DNA of 64,000 nucleotides from Candidatus Gastranaerophilales bacterium. Lineage in GTDB: Bacteria; Cyanobacteriota; Vampirovibrionia; Gastranaerophilales; Gastranaerophilaceae. The stretch's first letter is position 1. Each line of letters begins with the position of its first letter. Shown in pieces: positions 17,241 to 26,839 of this stretch. The stretch covers positions 34,366 through 98,365 of the forward strand of contig CALVEG010000006.1 in assembly GCA_944326525.1 (NCBI GenBank), written 5' to 3'. Below the pieces are notes generated by a model. That model was not told the DNA's origin. It did not search any database and saw only the letters and a program-made list of their open reading frames with translations. Both the position numbers and the translations under genes were made by a program.

Positions 17241-17912
17241 ATGGCATGGATGATAGGTCGTAACCATTGCACAGTACCAACAGGAAGATTACAATTAGGC
17301 TCAAGAACGAGCATGAATGTACACTACGAAAAAACTACCGTAAATAATTTTGGTGGTTGCGGCGGAATGGGTATGGGCATGATGGGTATGGACATGTATA
17401 ATCCAATGAACATGGGCATAATGGGCATGGGTATGTACAATCCTATGGGTATGGGCATGATGGGCATGGGAGTGTATAATCCTATGGACATGATGGGTAT
17501 GGGAGTATACGGAGATTGCTACGGAGGCGGTGCTGGAACAACCACTACAATAATAGGAGGTATTTTAAATTCGATAGGACAATTGGCAGGAGTAACCGGA
17601 GGCATAATAAATGCTAAAAAATCAGAATCTAAATCTACAGAAGATGATAGTGCTAGCAGTTCTGAAATAAAAGAATTAAAAGAACAAGTTGAATTATTAA
17701 AGCAAGAACAGCAAAAACGTGTAAAAGAAATAGAAGAATGCAAAGAATTGTCAAAATTATACCAAGAAGGTATATCTAAAGATAATGACGGCAAGTATGT
17801 AGTTAAAGTAAAAGATAAAGACGGTAAAACGATTGAACTAAAAGGCGAAACTCCAGAAGAAGTAAGAAAATTAAAAAAAGAACACGAGGCTAAATTAAAA
17901 GCTGAAGAATAA
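17241..17912 (+). CDS. Hypothetical Gly/Met-rich protein with TTVNNFGG motif
   Basis: A 223-residue protein. The N-terminus has SMNVHYEKTTVNNFGG (residues about 27-43), the motif shared with the protein at 16279. A repeat tract of Met-Gly and YNPM units follows (about 43-91), then a Gly/Ile-rich hydrophobic segment (TIIGGILNSIGQLAGVTGG), then a highly charged helical C-terminus. An aaaggag site precedes the ATG. Met/Gly/Tyr tracts of this sort suggest a surface, self-assembling or metal-contacting segment, but no function can be assigned. A strong terminator ends the two-gene unit. Confidence 0.65.
   Translation: MAWMIGRNHCTVPTGRLQLGSRTSMNVHYEKTTVNNFGGCGGMGMGMMGMDMYNPMNMGIMGMGMYNPMGMGMMGMGVYNPMDMMGMGVYGDCYGGGAGTTTTIIGGILNSIGQLAGVTGGIINAKKSESKSTEDDSASSSEIKELKEQVELLKQEQQKRVKEIEECKELSKLYQEGISKDNDGKYVVKVKDKDGKTIELKGETPEEVRKLKKEHEAKLKAEE
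17367..17513 (+). repeat. In-frame Met-Gly/YNPM tandem repeat
   Basis: Within the gene at 17241 the DNA is built from atggg(c/t) units, and three longer units of roughly 13 codons each contain Tyr-Asn-Pro-Met preceded and followed by Met-Gly steps. The DNA copies are near-identical, so the tract is a candidate for length change between strains. Confidence 0.75.
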
Positions 17913-17934
17913 TAGACAAATAATTAAAACACAT

Positions 17935-17960
17935 AAAAGCCCTTTAAAGAAGGGCTTTTT
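17935..17960 (+). terminator. Rho-independent terminator
   Basis: AAAAGCCCTT (17935-17944), loop TAAAG, AAGGGCTTTT (17950-17959) and T. It ends the 16279-17912 transcript. Confidence 0.85.
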
Positions 17961-17999
17961 GCTGCGTAAAATCTTTGTAACAAAATAACATTACAATAT

Positions 18000-18027
18000 T
18001 TGCAAGAATTTAAAAAGCCATTATAAT
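18000..18027 (+). promoter_or_regulatory. Promoter for rpiB-rsfS
   Basis: TTGCAA (18000-18005), 16-base spacer, TATAAT (18022-18027). It gives a leader of about 50 bases before the rpiB ATG. Confidence 0.6.
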
Positions 18028-18086
18028 AAAAATATAGATTTGATAAGAGCAAGTGTTCTTATAATTAGAGGAAATGAGGTGTTTAT

Positions 18087-18521
18087 ATGGAAGATTTAAA
18101 AGTAGCAATCGGCTCAGATCACGGCGGATTTCAGTATAAAGAAAAGATAATTGACTACCTAAAGGCAAGAAATATTCCTTACGTAGATTTAGGGACTCAC
18201 ACGCCGGAAGCTTGCGATTACCCTGAAATAGCAAGAGCTGTATGCGAAAGAGTTATATCAGGCAAGTCAAATCGTGGTATTTTAATATGCGGAACCGGAA
18301 TCGGAATGTCAATTGCAGCAAACAAGGTAAGAGGAATAAGAGCTGCATTGTGTGGAGATACTTATTCTGCAAGAGTTTCAAGAGCACACAACAATTCTAA
18401 TGTACTTTGTTTAGGGCAGCGAGTAATAGGAGAACATCTTGCGCTTGATATAGTTGACATTTGGCTAAAAACTGGTTTTGAAGGCGGAAGACACAAACGC
18501 CGCGTTGATTTGATAGAGTAA
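18087..18521 (+). CDS. rpiB: Ribose-5-phosphate isomerase B
   Basis: A 144-residue isomerase of the LacAB/RpiB family, interconverting ribose 5-phosphate and ribulose 5-phosphate in the pentose phosphate pathway. SDHGG (10-14) is the phosphate-binding start, and ICGTGIGMSIAANK (67-80) contains the catalytic Cys68. RVIG and the final GGRHKRRVD are family marks. A gaggtg ribosome binding site precedes the ATG. rsfS follows after 12 bases in the same unit. Confidence 0.95.
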   Translation: MEDLKVAIGSDHGGFQYKEKIIDYLKARNIPYVDLGTHTPEACDYPEIARAVCERVISGKSNRGILICGTGIGMSIAANKVRGIRAALCGDTYSARVSRAHNNSNVLCLGQRVIGEHLALDIVDIWLKTGFEGGRHKRRVDLIE

Positions 18522-18533
18522 GGAAGGAATAAA

Positions 18534-18929
18534 TTGGAAGAAATAAATTCACATAAATTGGCCTGTATAATTGCAGCTATGCTAGATGACAAGCTTGGAA
18601 AAGACATTTCTATATTGAACATCAGCCATGTTTCATCATTAGCAGATTATTTTGTAATTGTAACAGGAGATTCAACGCCGCACGTAAAAGCTTTAATGGA
18701 AACCGTTAAAGAGCGTACAAAGAAAGAACTTAACAGAGCGCCGTTAAGAATGGAAAATGATATAAAAAACAGATGGAATTTGCTGGATTTTGGCGACGTA
18801 GTTGTACATATTTTGCATAAGGATGAAAGAGAGACTTATGCAATAGAAAAATTCTGGAGTAATGCATTCAGCGTTCCGGAAAAAGAATGGAGAGAAAATT
18901 CAAAAGGCTTCAGTAAATATAATAATTAG
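18534..18929 (+). CDS. rsfS: Ribosome silencing factor RsfS (Iojap family)
   Basis: A 131-residue RsfS. It binds ribosomal protein L14 on the large subunit and blocks subunit joining when nutrients are scarce. Visible marks are DISILNISHVSSLADYFVIVTG near the N-terminus, then WNLLDFGDVVVHILHKDERETY and IEKFWSNA. The start is TTG at 18534 with aaggaa upstream. Confidence 0.93.
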   Translation: MEEINSHKLACIIAAMLDDKLGKDISILNISHVSSLADYFVIVTGDSTPHVKALMETVKERTKKELNRAPLRMENDIKNRWNLLDFGDVVVHILHKDERETYAIEKFWSNAFSVPEKEWRENSKGFSKYNN

Positions 18930-18935
18930 ATTTAG

Positions 18936-18960
18936 CGGGTATGATTATCATACCCGTTAC
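18936..18960 (+). terminator. Hairpin after rsfS
   Basis: CGGGTATGA (18936-18944), loop TTA, TCATACCCG (18948-18956), a strong 9-bp stem just after the rsfS stop. Only a weak T-rich stretch follows, so termination strength is uncertain. Confidence 0.6.
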
Positions 18961-18973
18961 ATTTCGCAATAGA

Positions 18974-19011
18974 TTTACAAATCTGGACATATAGGTTAAA
19001 ATGAAGACATG
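18974..19011 (+). promoter_or_regulatory. Promoter predicting a leaderless TPR-gene mRNA
   Basis: TTTACA (18974-18979), 17-base spacer, TAAAAT (18997-19002), six bases, ATG at 19009. The start would coincide with the first transcribed base. Confidence 0.6.
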
Positions 19012-20094
19012 GAAAATACAGATAATAAAAAACAGGATTTAAACAAAAAAATAGAAGAAGCCATTTTAGCAATGGCGAAAGACCCGCAAAATATTGCAAA
19101 TTACCATACTTTATCAAAGTTATATCTTGAAATTCAAGATTACGATAAAGTTATGTCAGTTTTGGAAAGTTTGTTAACTATTTCACCAAATGATGTTGAA
19201 GCACTTATTGGAATGGGGACAATGTGGTTTTACGAAAGAGATTTCAGAAAATCCCTTTCATACTACAACAAAGCGTTAGAGATTAACCCTAAAAATTACC
19301 TAATTTACTATAACATTGGTAATGTATTTGCTGAATGGAAAAACTTTTCAAAAGCATTATTTTATTATAACAGAGCAATAGATCTTTGTTCTTCTAATCC
19401 TGAAATTTATAATGCAATTGCGCTTTTATACCAAGATTTTGAAGAGTATGTAGAATCAAGAGCTTATTATGAAAAAGCCCTTTCTTTAGATCCTGAAAAT
19501 ATAACAGCACTTGTTGATATGGGTAATGTTTGTTTCAAACTATTTGATTACCCTAAAGCTTTAGAGTTATACAAAAAGGTTTTTGCTCTTAATCCTGATA
19601 ACAAAATTGTAGCTATTTGTATAGGAAATACTCTTACTTTAATGCGAGAAAGAGAAAAGGCATACAATTACTTTGAAAAAGCACTTCAAATGGAAGGCGA
19701 TAATTACAAAGCTTATATTTGTTATTCAATAGCGCTTTCAGAGTTTAGAGAATATGATATTGCAATAGAAATGTATAAACGGGCAATTGCACTAGAACCC
19801 AAAACAGAAAATGCATATTTACTATTAGCAAATCTTTATACAAACCTTAACAGATTAGATGAAGCAATGGCTTTATACAAAGATGTTTTAAAATTTTCAC
19901 CAAACAGTGCACAGGCGTACATGTTTATGGGTACCTGTCATTATCTTAAAGGTGAGATTGAAAAAGCAATTGCAGCATATAGAGCAGCTATTAAGGTTGA
20001 ACCTGATAACGATGAGCACAAACTTGTTTATATCCAAGTGTTGGATGAATATATTGATAAAAAACGTAATGGTGAAATTGAAGAAAGTGCATAA
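19009..20094 (+). CDS. Tetratricopeptide repeat protein
   Basis: A 361-residue protein made almost wholly of about nine TPR units of 34 residues, for example ALEINPKNYLIYYNIGNVFAEW and the repeated A-x-x-LDPEN steps. It has no signal peptide or membrane helix, so it is a cytosolic scaffold. The first 30 residues are charged. Two bases separate its stop from the ATG of the Tic20-like gene, so the two are probably co-translated. The binding partner is unknown. Confidence 0.85.
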   Translation: MENTDNKKQDLNKKIEEAILAMAKDPQNIANYHTLSKLYLEIQDYDKVMSVLESLLTISPNDVEALIGMGTMWFYERDFRKSLSYYNKALEINPKNYLIYYNIGNVFAEWKNFSKALFYYNRAIDLCSSNPEIYNAIALLYQDFEEYVESRAYYEKALSLDPENITALVDMGNVCFKLFDYPKALELYKKVFALNPDNKIVAICIGNTLTLMREREKAYNYFEKALQMEGDNYKAYICYSIALSEFREYDIAIEMYKRAIALEPKTENAYLLLANLYTNLNRLDEAMALYKDVLKFSPNSAQAYMFMGTCHYLKGEIEKAIAAYRAAIKVEPDNDEHKLVYIQVLDEYIDKKRNGEIEESA

Positions 20095-20096
20095 TT

Positions 20097-20504
20097 ATGT
20101 ATCATGAAAAACCCTTTATGATTGAACGTGTTGTAGCGGGATTAAGTTATTTAACCATGGGACTGGTAGGGTTTATATGGCTTATTATAGGACTTTTGAG
20201 AAGATCAAACCTGACTAAATTTCTTCAATATCACATTTTTCAGTCTATATTCATATCAATTGGTTATGTGTTGTTATGCTTGATATTAGGCTTTGTGTTG
20301 AATATTTTTAGCCTGATTCCAATAATTAACATAGTTGCAGCACAGATTGCATTATTGTTTAATATGCCTTTGATTTTCGGTTATTCCATAATCCAGACAG
20401 TAATTTATATTTTGCTTTTCTATCTTGCAATAACAGCTTTTATGGGATTATATGGCAGAATTCCTGTTATTTCTGATATAATTGAAGAAAATACAAAATA
20501 TTAG
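20097..20504 (+). CDS. Tic20-like membrane protein
   Basis: A 135-residue protein with four hydrophobic segments (about 12-32, 48-70, 76-98, 102-125). ERVVAGLSYLTMGLVG, KFLQYHIFQSIFI and the final GRIPVISD resemble cyanobacterial and plastid Tic20/Ycf60. Plastid Tic20 forms part of the inner-envelope protein import channel; the bacterial role is not settled. Tic20-type proteins are a cyanobacterial trait, and this is one of the better lineage hints in the window. It is coupled to the TPR gene upstream. Confidence 0.75.
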   Translation: MYHEKPFMIERVVAGLSYLTMGLVGFIWLIIGLLRRSNLTKFLQYHIFQSIFISIGYVLLCLILGFVLNIFSLIPIINIVAAQIALLFNMPLIFGYSIIQTVIYILLFYLAITAFMGLYGRIPVISDIIEENTKY

Positions 20505-20532
20505 GATTTACTGTTTCAATTAAAAGCGTCTT

Positions 20533-20817
20533 ATGTTAATACAAAAAATTAATAATCACCAGTCAAAAATTAGCTATCAAAATAATAGTAATAGTGTTAA
20601 TATTTATGCAAACCATAAATTTCAAAAAACAAAGGAAGATAACAGAAATATAAGTAAGCAAACAGTACAAATGATTGGAGCTACGATATTAGCAGGAACA
20701 GTAGCCTTTTTGCTTATAGGTCACCATAAAGGTTGGTTCAAGCCTAATAAAACTAATAGTTTGATTGACGGGAGTAATCAAGCTATAGATTCTGCCGATG
20801 TACTTTTGGACATTTAA
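20533..20817 (+). CDS. Small single-pass membrane protein, unknown
   Basis: A 94-residue protein with a polar Asn/Gln/Lys-rich N-terminus (1-45), one hydrophobic helix (about 47-63, MIGATILAGTVAFLLIG) and a short polar tail. No family recognised. There is no Shine-Dalgarno before ATG 20533; a poor -10 candidate TAAAAG (20521-20526) also ends six bases before the ATG, so it could be another leaderless gene, but evidence is weak. Confidence 0.5.
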   Translation: MLIQKINNHQSKISYQNNSNSVNIYANHKFQKTKEDNRNISKQTVQMIGATILAGTVAFLLIGHHKGWFKPNKTNSLIDGSNQAIDSADVLLDI

Positions 20818-20824
20818 GGCACAA

Positions 20825-20857
20825 AAAAGAAATCCCTGCGGGGTATTGGCGCAGGGA
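20825..20857 (-). terminator. Terminator of the phosphodiester glycosidase gene
   Basis: On the minus strand an 8-bp stem TCCCTGCG/CGCAGGGA (20833-20840 and 20850-20857) is followed by a T-rich run. It lies about 50 bases after the minus-strand gene ending at 20908 and may also stop plus-strand reading. Confidence 0.7.
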
Positions 20858-20907
20858 AGGTGCTAGTTGAGTAAGAATGTAACTTATATGAACAAAAGGT
20901 ATGAGAA

Positions 20908-22224
20908 TTAAGAGTTATTTTCTTCTTTTTGTGTAATTTCAGTATCATTTTCATTATTTTTAGGCTCTTTAACAGATAGAACCAATGCGTTTGAAAGTGG
21001 AATTCCGCCTCTCATTTGAGGTTTATTAACGACAGAGCCGTTGACATACATAACAGTTGATCCGCCACCGTCAAGGTTAATTGCGCCGATACAACCAAGT
21101 GATTGCATAAATCTTGCAAGTTCCATTAATGTCATCCCTATTGAACTTCCTTCACGACCGTCTGCTGTAAGTAAAATCAAATTATTATCTGAAGTATAGC
21201 CTGCGGCAGTTCTGGGGTTTCTGCCACCAATTGCGCCGAGTTTTTGGGCTGTCATATCAACAAATACTTCGCCGTTTTTAACAAGATATGGGCCACCGCT
21301 TATAATATGTTTGACATTTTTCCATTCCGGAATTGTTTTAATATTTAAATCAACATCTTTATCTTTTAAAAGAGGTTGAAGAAGTTTTTTAGGACCTGAG
21401 ATTACGTAACCGTTTTGCGGAATATCGAGCGGGTTAGCGGAGGCTTTTGTAATTTTGCCGTCCGCCACCCTCAAACTCATGCCATACTTCGGAGCATAGG
21501 GAGAAGTTTTACCCCATTCCGGAGTATATACAAGTACGTGTGTTGAAAGCATTCTGGGTTGGTTTATGTTGTCTACTTTAACTTTTGCACCGCTTCCTTT
21601 GATGTTTGCGTTAAGCTGCACTCGTGCAACATCAAATCCGTTATCAAAAATTCCTAATGCAACTCTATCGTAAACCGGACCTGTGTAAACTTTTTCATTA
21701 ATCATCAATGTGCCGAGTGGAACTCCTGATTGAAATTTAAAATATGTTCCGTTAATTGCAGCTATTGCATTCTTTGATTTGGCAATTGTAGTAATTGTTC
21801 GTCTGCTTTGAAGCTTGTCTGATGTTGATAATACAGGCATAACTTCAATATTATTTGCAATTTTTAAATCAGCTTCAATAATATTAATTCTGACAGGTCT
21901 GCCATTGTAGTAATTTGTAAGTTTTATATGTTTAACACCGTCTTGAACATCTGTAATTATGGCTTTTGGGTATTTTTCTTTTATGTATTCGTCAAATTTT
22001 TTCTTTCTGACTTCTGGAGAAAGTTCGATGAGAATTTTTTCCTTCAAATTTTTAACATCAATTGTCTGTACAGCATTATGAGCAACGATTACATCGTCAG
22101 CCATAATTTTTTGCGGCAAAACCATTGCCTGAAGACATACCACCCCTAGAATAACCGAAAAGCAAAAAGCTTTTTCAATTAAATCTGACATAACCAATTT
22201 TTTGCACGACAAAATAGTATCCAT
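20908..22224 (-). CDS. Exported phosphodiester glycosidase (NAGPA domain) protein
   Basis: A 438-residue protein. An N-terminal hydrophobic helix (about 19-37) looks like a signal peptide or anchor. The C-terminal half has the NAGPA-domain marks: AIAAINGTYF, GTLMINEKV, VISGGPYLV, GGRNPRTAAGY, ADGREG and INLDGGGSTVMYV. The family includes the enzyme that uncovers mannose 6-phosphate by cutting a GlcNAc phosphodiester, and bacterial members act on wall-linked sugar phosphodiesters. I start at ATG 22224 with gagaggt upstream; the longer GTG frame to 22290 has no such site. A roughly 115-base structured leader precedes it. Confidence 0.8.
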   Translation of the reverse strand: MDTILSCKKLVMSDLIEKAFCFSVILGVVCLQAMVLPQKIMADDVIVAHNAVQTIDVKNLKEKILIELSPEVRKKKFDEYIKEKYPKAIITDVQDGVKHIKLTNYYNGRPVRINIIEADLKIANNIEVMPVLSTSDKLQSRRTITTIAKSKNAIAAINGTYFKFQSGVPLGTLMINEKVYTGPVYDRVALGIFDNGFDVARVQLNANIKGSGAKVKVDNINQPRMLSTHVLVYTPEWGKTSPYAPKYGMSLRVADGKITKASANPLDIPQNGYVISGPKKLLQPLLKDKDVDLNIKTIPEWKNVKHIISGGPYLVKNGEVFVDMTAQKLGAIGGRNPRTAAGYTSDNNLILLTADGREGSSIGMTLMELARFMQSLGCIGAINLDGGGSTVMYVNGSVVNKPQMRGGIPLSNALVLSVKEPKNNENDTEITQKEENNS

Positions 22225-22340
22225 AGGTCGACCTCTCAGGTTGAAGTATCGGATACCTTTTTTATTTAAGAGTGGTGTGGGGAATAACACTCATCAAGGG
22301 GTGTATAAAAAACCACTTTGAGGGCATTTAACGCCCCTCT
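22225..22340 (-). promoter_or_regulatory. Structured 5' leader of the phosphodiester glycosidase gene
   Basis: From the predicted start near 22340 to ATG 22224 the minus-strand transcript has about 115 untranslated bases. It begins with a stable hairpin (GAGGGGC, short loop, GCCCTC) and contains other possible pairings. I cannot match it to a known riboswitch class. Confidence 0.35.
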
Positions 22341-22346
22341 ACTATC

Positions 22347-22375
22347 ATTGTAACATAAATTTACATACTTCTCAA
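22347..22375 (-). promoter_or_regulatory. Promoter of the phosphodiester glycosidase gene
   Basis: Minus strand TTGAGA (22370-22375), 17-base spacer, TACAAT (22347-22352), with TGT just before the -10, so it is also an extended -10. Confidence 0.65.
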
Positions 22376-22379
22376 TATT

Positions 22380-22401
22380 CTTTGTTGTAAAAACAACAAA
22401 G
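22380..22401. terminator. Perfect hairpin between the two minus-strand units
   Basis: CTTTGTTGT (22380-22388), loop AAAA, ACAACAAAG (22393-22401). A TTTTT follows on the plus strand. On the minus strand it stands 33 bases after the stop of the gene ending at 22435, so it may be that gene's terminator although its T-run is on the wrong side. Confidence 0.45.
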
Positions 22402-22434
22402 TTTTTACAAAACTAAATAGAGGCAATTTTACAC

Positions 22435-23010
22435 TTATTTACCTGAGAACTCCGCAATTACGCTGAGCACACAAAGTAAAAAGAGCGGGGTTAAAAGAAT
22501 TGCCCAGATTGTATTTGCAGTGCTCCAGTTGTTGTGCGGAGCATCAGGAAAATTATTCTTGTTTATCCTGTTAAGCTTTATCTGTATATATACAGGGAAA
22601 GCAATAGTGCCGAATGATATTAACCAGTAATAATCCGGCAGTTTAGATGAAAAATTAATGATAAAATATAAACAGGCTGCTAAAATTCCGATGATTTTTT
22701 TTTCGCCTAATGCGCTGAAATATTTTTCCAGAATCGGGAAGAGCCAAAAGTTCGTAATACACGCAAACAAGCCTCTTGCACCTGCGTGCACTTTATAGCC
22801 GAAATTATTTTTCAGAGTTTTCCACATTATATAAAAGTAGATTATTTCATAAATTCCAAAGGATATAATGCTTAAATATACAATTTTCCAGACCGGTGTA
22901 GACGGGAAACACAACTTGCTGCTGTCAGGATTGTAACCCTGCTGCAAAATCCCGCTTAATTTTCCGGTTATTTCATCAGATTGAGTTTGCATATTAAGTT
23001 CTTCTTCCAT
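22435..23010 (-). CDS. Multi-pass membrane protein, unknown (DUF4234-like start)
   Basis: A 191-residue protein with about four membrane helices. The stretch PVWKIVYLSIISFGIYEIIY then MWKTLKN is reminiscent of DUF4234 and related small integral membrane proteins of unknown function. An aaggagt site precedes the ATG. It starts 13 bases after the helicase stop, so it is the second gene of that operon. No function can be given. Confidence 0.6.
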   Translation of the reverse strand: MEEELNMQTQSDEITGKLSGILQQGYNPDSSKLCFPSTPVWKIVYLSIISFGIYEIIYFYIMWKTLKNNFGYKVHAGARGLFACITNFWLFPILEKYFSALGEKKIIGILAACLYFIINFSSKLPDYYWLISFGTIAFPVYIQIKLNRINKNNFPDAPHNNWSTANTIWAILLTPLFLLCVLSVIAEFSGK

Positions 23011-23023
23011 TTTTCACTCCTTC

Positions 23024-25309
23024 TTAATCAAAATCAACAGGTTCTCTTTGAATTTTGTCGATAGCCTCTCTGGCAGTAAAAACAAGTGCCTCAGGGACAT
23101 TTTCTATTGTAGTGAATTGCCTTAAAACATCGACTACTCGTTTGAAAGCTCTTACAATATCGCCTTCGCCGATATCAATCTGTCCGCAGATTGACTCCCA
23201 TTCCGCTCCTTCAACCCAGAGTTCAATAAGAGATGAAAAATATGGATTTATATACAAAGGAGCATCTACATCATGGTTATTTTGAACTTTTTCAATTTTA
23301 CGGCGGATGTTGCGTATGAGATTAAGTGTTTTTCTTACAGGCTCCGAGAACGGAATATAAGGGATTTCAATTCTCAAATCTTCCGTCACAATAGCGCAAA
23401 TTACAGCAGACAATTGTGATGGAGTAAGGCTTTCAAGAACTCCTGAAAATATAATTTCTGAAATATAAAGTTCATTTTCAGAACGGATTTGGGATGTTGT
23501 AATACCTTTAGAAGTCGGATAATCGTTTTCTAGATATCCAAAATCAGCTAAGACACTCCTATGCGACAAAAATTTATTCCAGAATATGTCACGCTGTTTT
23601 TCAACTTCTTTTTCAAGTTTCTTTTGCTTTATATTTAAGCGTTCAATAACCTCAATATTTTTAGAATGTTTCCTATACATTTTACAAGTATCGCATTGAA
23701 ATTCGTGCATTTTCGCAAGCATTGCTTTTGTTTCACGCCCAAATTGAATTGCCTCAGGCGAAAGCGGACGATTTTTAGCCTTTTCCTGCTTACAGATTTT
23801 TTTGTAAGTTTGGCGGTTTTGAACATATATAAGTCTTATTTTGTCATATTCAATTAAATCACCGTCTGAATATTTATAAGGACAAGCAAAAGTTCTTTCC
23901 TGAATTTCTCGTTTGTTTAGCTCTATCTGCTTCAAAATAGGATGAAGTCTTGTACCTGTTGAAAAATACCCAAAACTCTTTAAAATTAGTTCTTTAGCTT
24001 CATCAAGGCTAAATCTTTGAAGAAGATTTAATACCATTGAATAACTGGGGGAGAATCTGCTTTCGAGTGGATTAGCATCACTTAAAACGAGTTCTGCGAC
24101 TTCTTCAGGTGTTTGAAAAGGAGAGCCGACAATTGTGACGTATCCTACTTCATCCATACCGCGCCTTCCTGCTCTGCCCGACATCTGTAAAAATTCACTT
24201 GCAGTCAGCATTCTGTGCCCGCTATCTGTTCGTTTGCTTGTAGAACTTATTACCGTTGAGCGAGCAGGCATATTTATACCTGCAGCAAGGGTTTCTGTCG
24301 CAAATACAACCTTAATAAGACCTTTTTGAAATAACTTTTCAACCAGAAGCTTCCAAGATGGTAAAAGCCCGGCATGATGCGACGCTACACCGCAAAGTAA
24401 ATATTCTATATGCTTGTTATTATAAAGATACGGGTTTTCTGCAATATATTCATCAATAAACTGCCTAATTTGAGCTCTTTCTGCATTTGTAACAAGTTCT
24501 AAGCCTGCACATTTTTCCATTTGCTCATCACACTTACGGCGAGAAAAAGTAAAATAAATTGCAGGCAGCATATCATTCTGCTGCAAATTTCTTACGACTT
24601 CTTTTACATAAGTTTTTTGCTTCATTTTGCCATGAGCAAATTTCTTTTTCTCAGGCTTAATTTTGTTATTCAAAGCGCCGGATGGCGTAAGAAGAGGTAA
24701 CAGTTTATAAGGCTGAGAACTGTCAAAATAATAGAATTTTAAAGGAACAGGACGAAAATCAGTATTAACAAGCTCTGTTTTTGAGTGAACTGTGTTAATC
24801 CAATCCGTTAATTCATCGGCATTTGCAACAGTTGCTGAAAGCGCAATTATTTGAACATTTGTCGGACAATAAATTATACTTTCTTCCCAAACTGTACCTC
24901 TCTGTTCATCATTCATATAATGAACTTCATCAAGAACCACATATTTTACATCTTTCATATTATCAGCAACGGCGCCGAAATTTGTTCCGTAAAGCATATT
25001 TCTGAATACTTCAGTTGTCATAACGACAATCTGCGCATTTCGATTAATAGAAGTATCCCCTGTCAAAAGCCCGACTTTATCCTGCCCAAATTTTGAAGCA
25101 AAGTCATAAAACTTCTGGTTAGAAAGAGCTTTTAAAGGTGTTGTATAAAAAACTCTTGTACCGTTTTCTAGAGCTCTATGAATTGCGTGTTCAGCTATCA
25201 CAGTCTTTCCCGCCCCAGTAGGTGCGCAGACAACTACACTTTTACCCTCATCAATGTAATTACAGGCATCTTTTTGAAATTTGTCCAATTCAAATGGAAA
25301 TTCGTACAT
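23024..25309 (-). CDS. Ski2/Mtr4-like DExH-box RNA helicase
   Basis: A 761-residue superfamily 2 helicase. Motifs: APTGAGKT (29-36), TTPLKALSNQK, DEVH (127-130), LSATVAN, FSRRKCD, HHAGLLP, FATETLAAGINMPA and QMSGRAGRRG. The C-terminal region fits the DSHCT domain of Ski2/Mtr4 helicases, which feed RNA to exonucleases in eukaryotes. Cyanobacteria and actinobacteria carry bacterial members of unclear role, probably in RNA turnover. The extended -10 (TGGTATAAT, minus strand) and the agggta ribosome binding site support the start. Alone with a small membrane protein in its operon. Confidence 0.9.
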   Translation of the reverse strand: MYEFPFELDKFQKDACNYIDEGKSVVVCAPTGAGKTVIAEHAIHRALENGTRVFYTTPLKALSNQKFYDFASKFGQDKVGLLTGDTSINRNAQIVVMTTEVFRNMLYGTNFGAVADNMKDVKYVVLDEVHYMNDEQRGTVWEESIIYCPTNVQIIALSATVANADELTDWINTVHSKTELVNTDFRPVPLKFYYFDSSQPYKLLPLLTPSGALNNKIKPEKKKFAHGKMKQKTYVKEVVRNLQQNDMLPAIYFTFSRRKCDEQMEKCAGLELVTNAERAQIRQFIDEYIAENPYLYNNKHIEYLLCGVASHHAGLLPSWKLLVEKLFQKGLIKVVFATETLAAGINMPARSTVISSTSKRTDSGHRMLTASEFLQMSGRAGRRGMDEVGYVTIVGSPFQTPEEVAELVLSDANPLESRFSPSYSMVLNLLQRFSLDEAKELILKSFGYFSTGTRLHPILKQIELNKREIQERTFACPYKYSDGDLIEYDKIRLIYVQNRQTYKKICKQEKAKNRPLSPEAIQFGRETKAMLAKMHEFQCDTCKMYRKHSKNIEVIERLNIKQKKLEKEVEKQRDIFWNKFLSHRSVLADFGYLENDYPTSKGITTSQIRSENELYISEIIFSGVLESLTPSQLSAVICAIVTEDLRIEIPYIPFSEPVRKTLNLIRNIRRKIEKVQNNHDVDAPLYINPYFSSLIELWVEGAEWESICGQIDIGEGDIVRAFKRVVDVLRQFTTIENVPEALVFTAREAIDKIQREPVDFD

Positions 25310-25339
25310 CTTTTACCCTTAAAATGCTATTCTATTATT

Positions 25340-25348
25340 ATTATACCA
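25340..25348 (-). promoter_or_regulatory. Extended -10 promoter of the helicase operon
   Basis: Minus strand TGGTATAAT (25348-25340), giving a leader of about 24 bases before the ATG at 25309. No clear -35 hexamer. Confidence 0.55.
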
Positions 25349-25373
25349 TAATTTACAAATAAAAACCTTATTT

Positions 25374-25406
25374 AATAAAAAAGACTCCTTATTTCAAGGA
25401 GTCTTT
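25374..25406 (-). terminator. Terminator of serS
   Basis: An 11-bp stem AAAGACTCCTT (25380-25390)/AAGGAGTCTTT (25396-25406) with a five-base loop, followed on the minus strand by six T residues. Twenty bases after the serS stop. Confidence 0.85.
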
Positions 25407-25426
25407 CACTTAGTCAACTTTAATAA

Positions 25427-26704
<1,278 letters not shown>

Positions 26705-26839
26705 TCATCTTATTTTTTTAGCATAAATATTATAGTTTAAAGAAATATTATAATCAAGATTAAATCACACTATCCTTAAATCTAAAGATTGATTGCATTT
26801 TTGACAAAAAAATGCATAATAAGTATAGGGAGAATGTGT

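Noticed and set aside
17367..17513. Regular repeats that might be taken for a CRISPR array
   Set aside because: Repeats are in frame, without unique spacers, and encode Met-Gly/YNPM protein units. No CRISPR array or cas gene is in the window.
22225..22290. N-terminal extension of the phosphodiester glycosidase from GTG 22290
   Set aside because: No ribosome binding site at the GTG, and the extension would lie inside the structured leader; ATG 22224 has gagaggt and directly precedes a signal-like helix.
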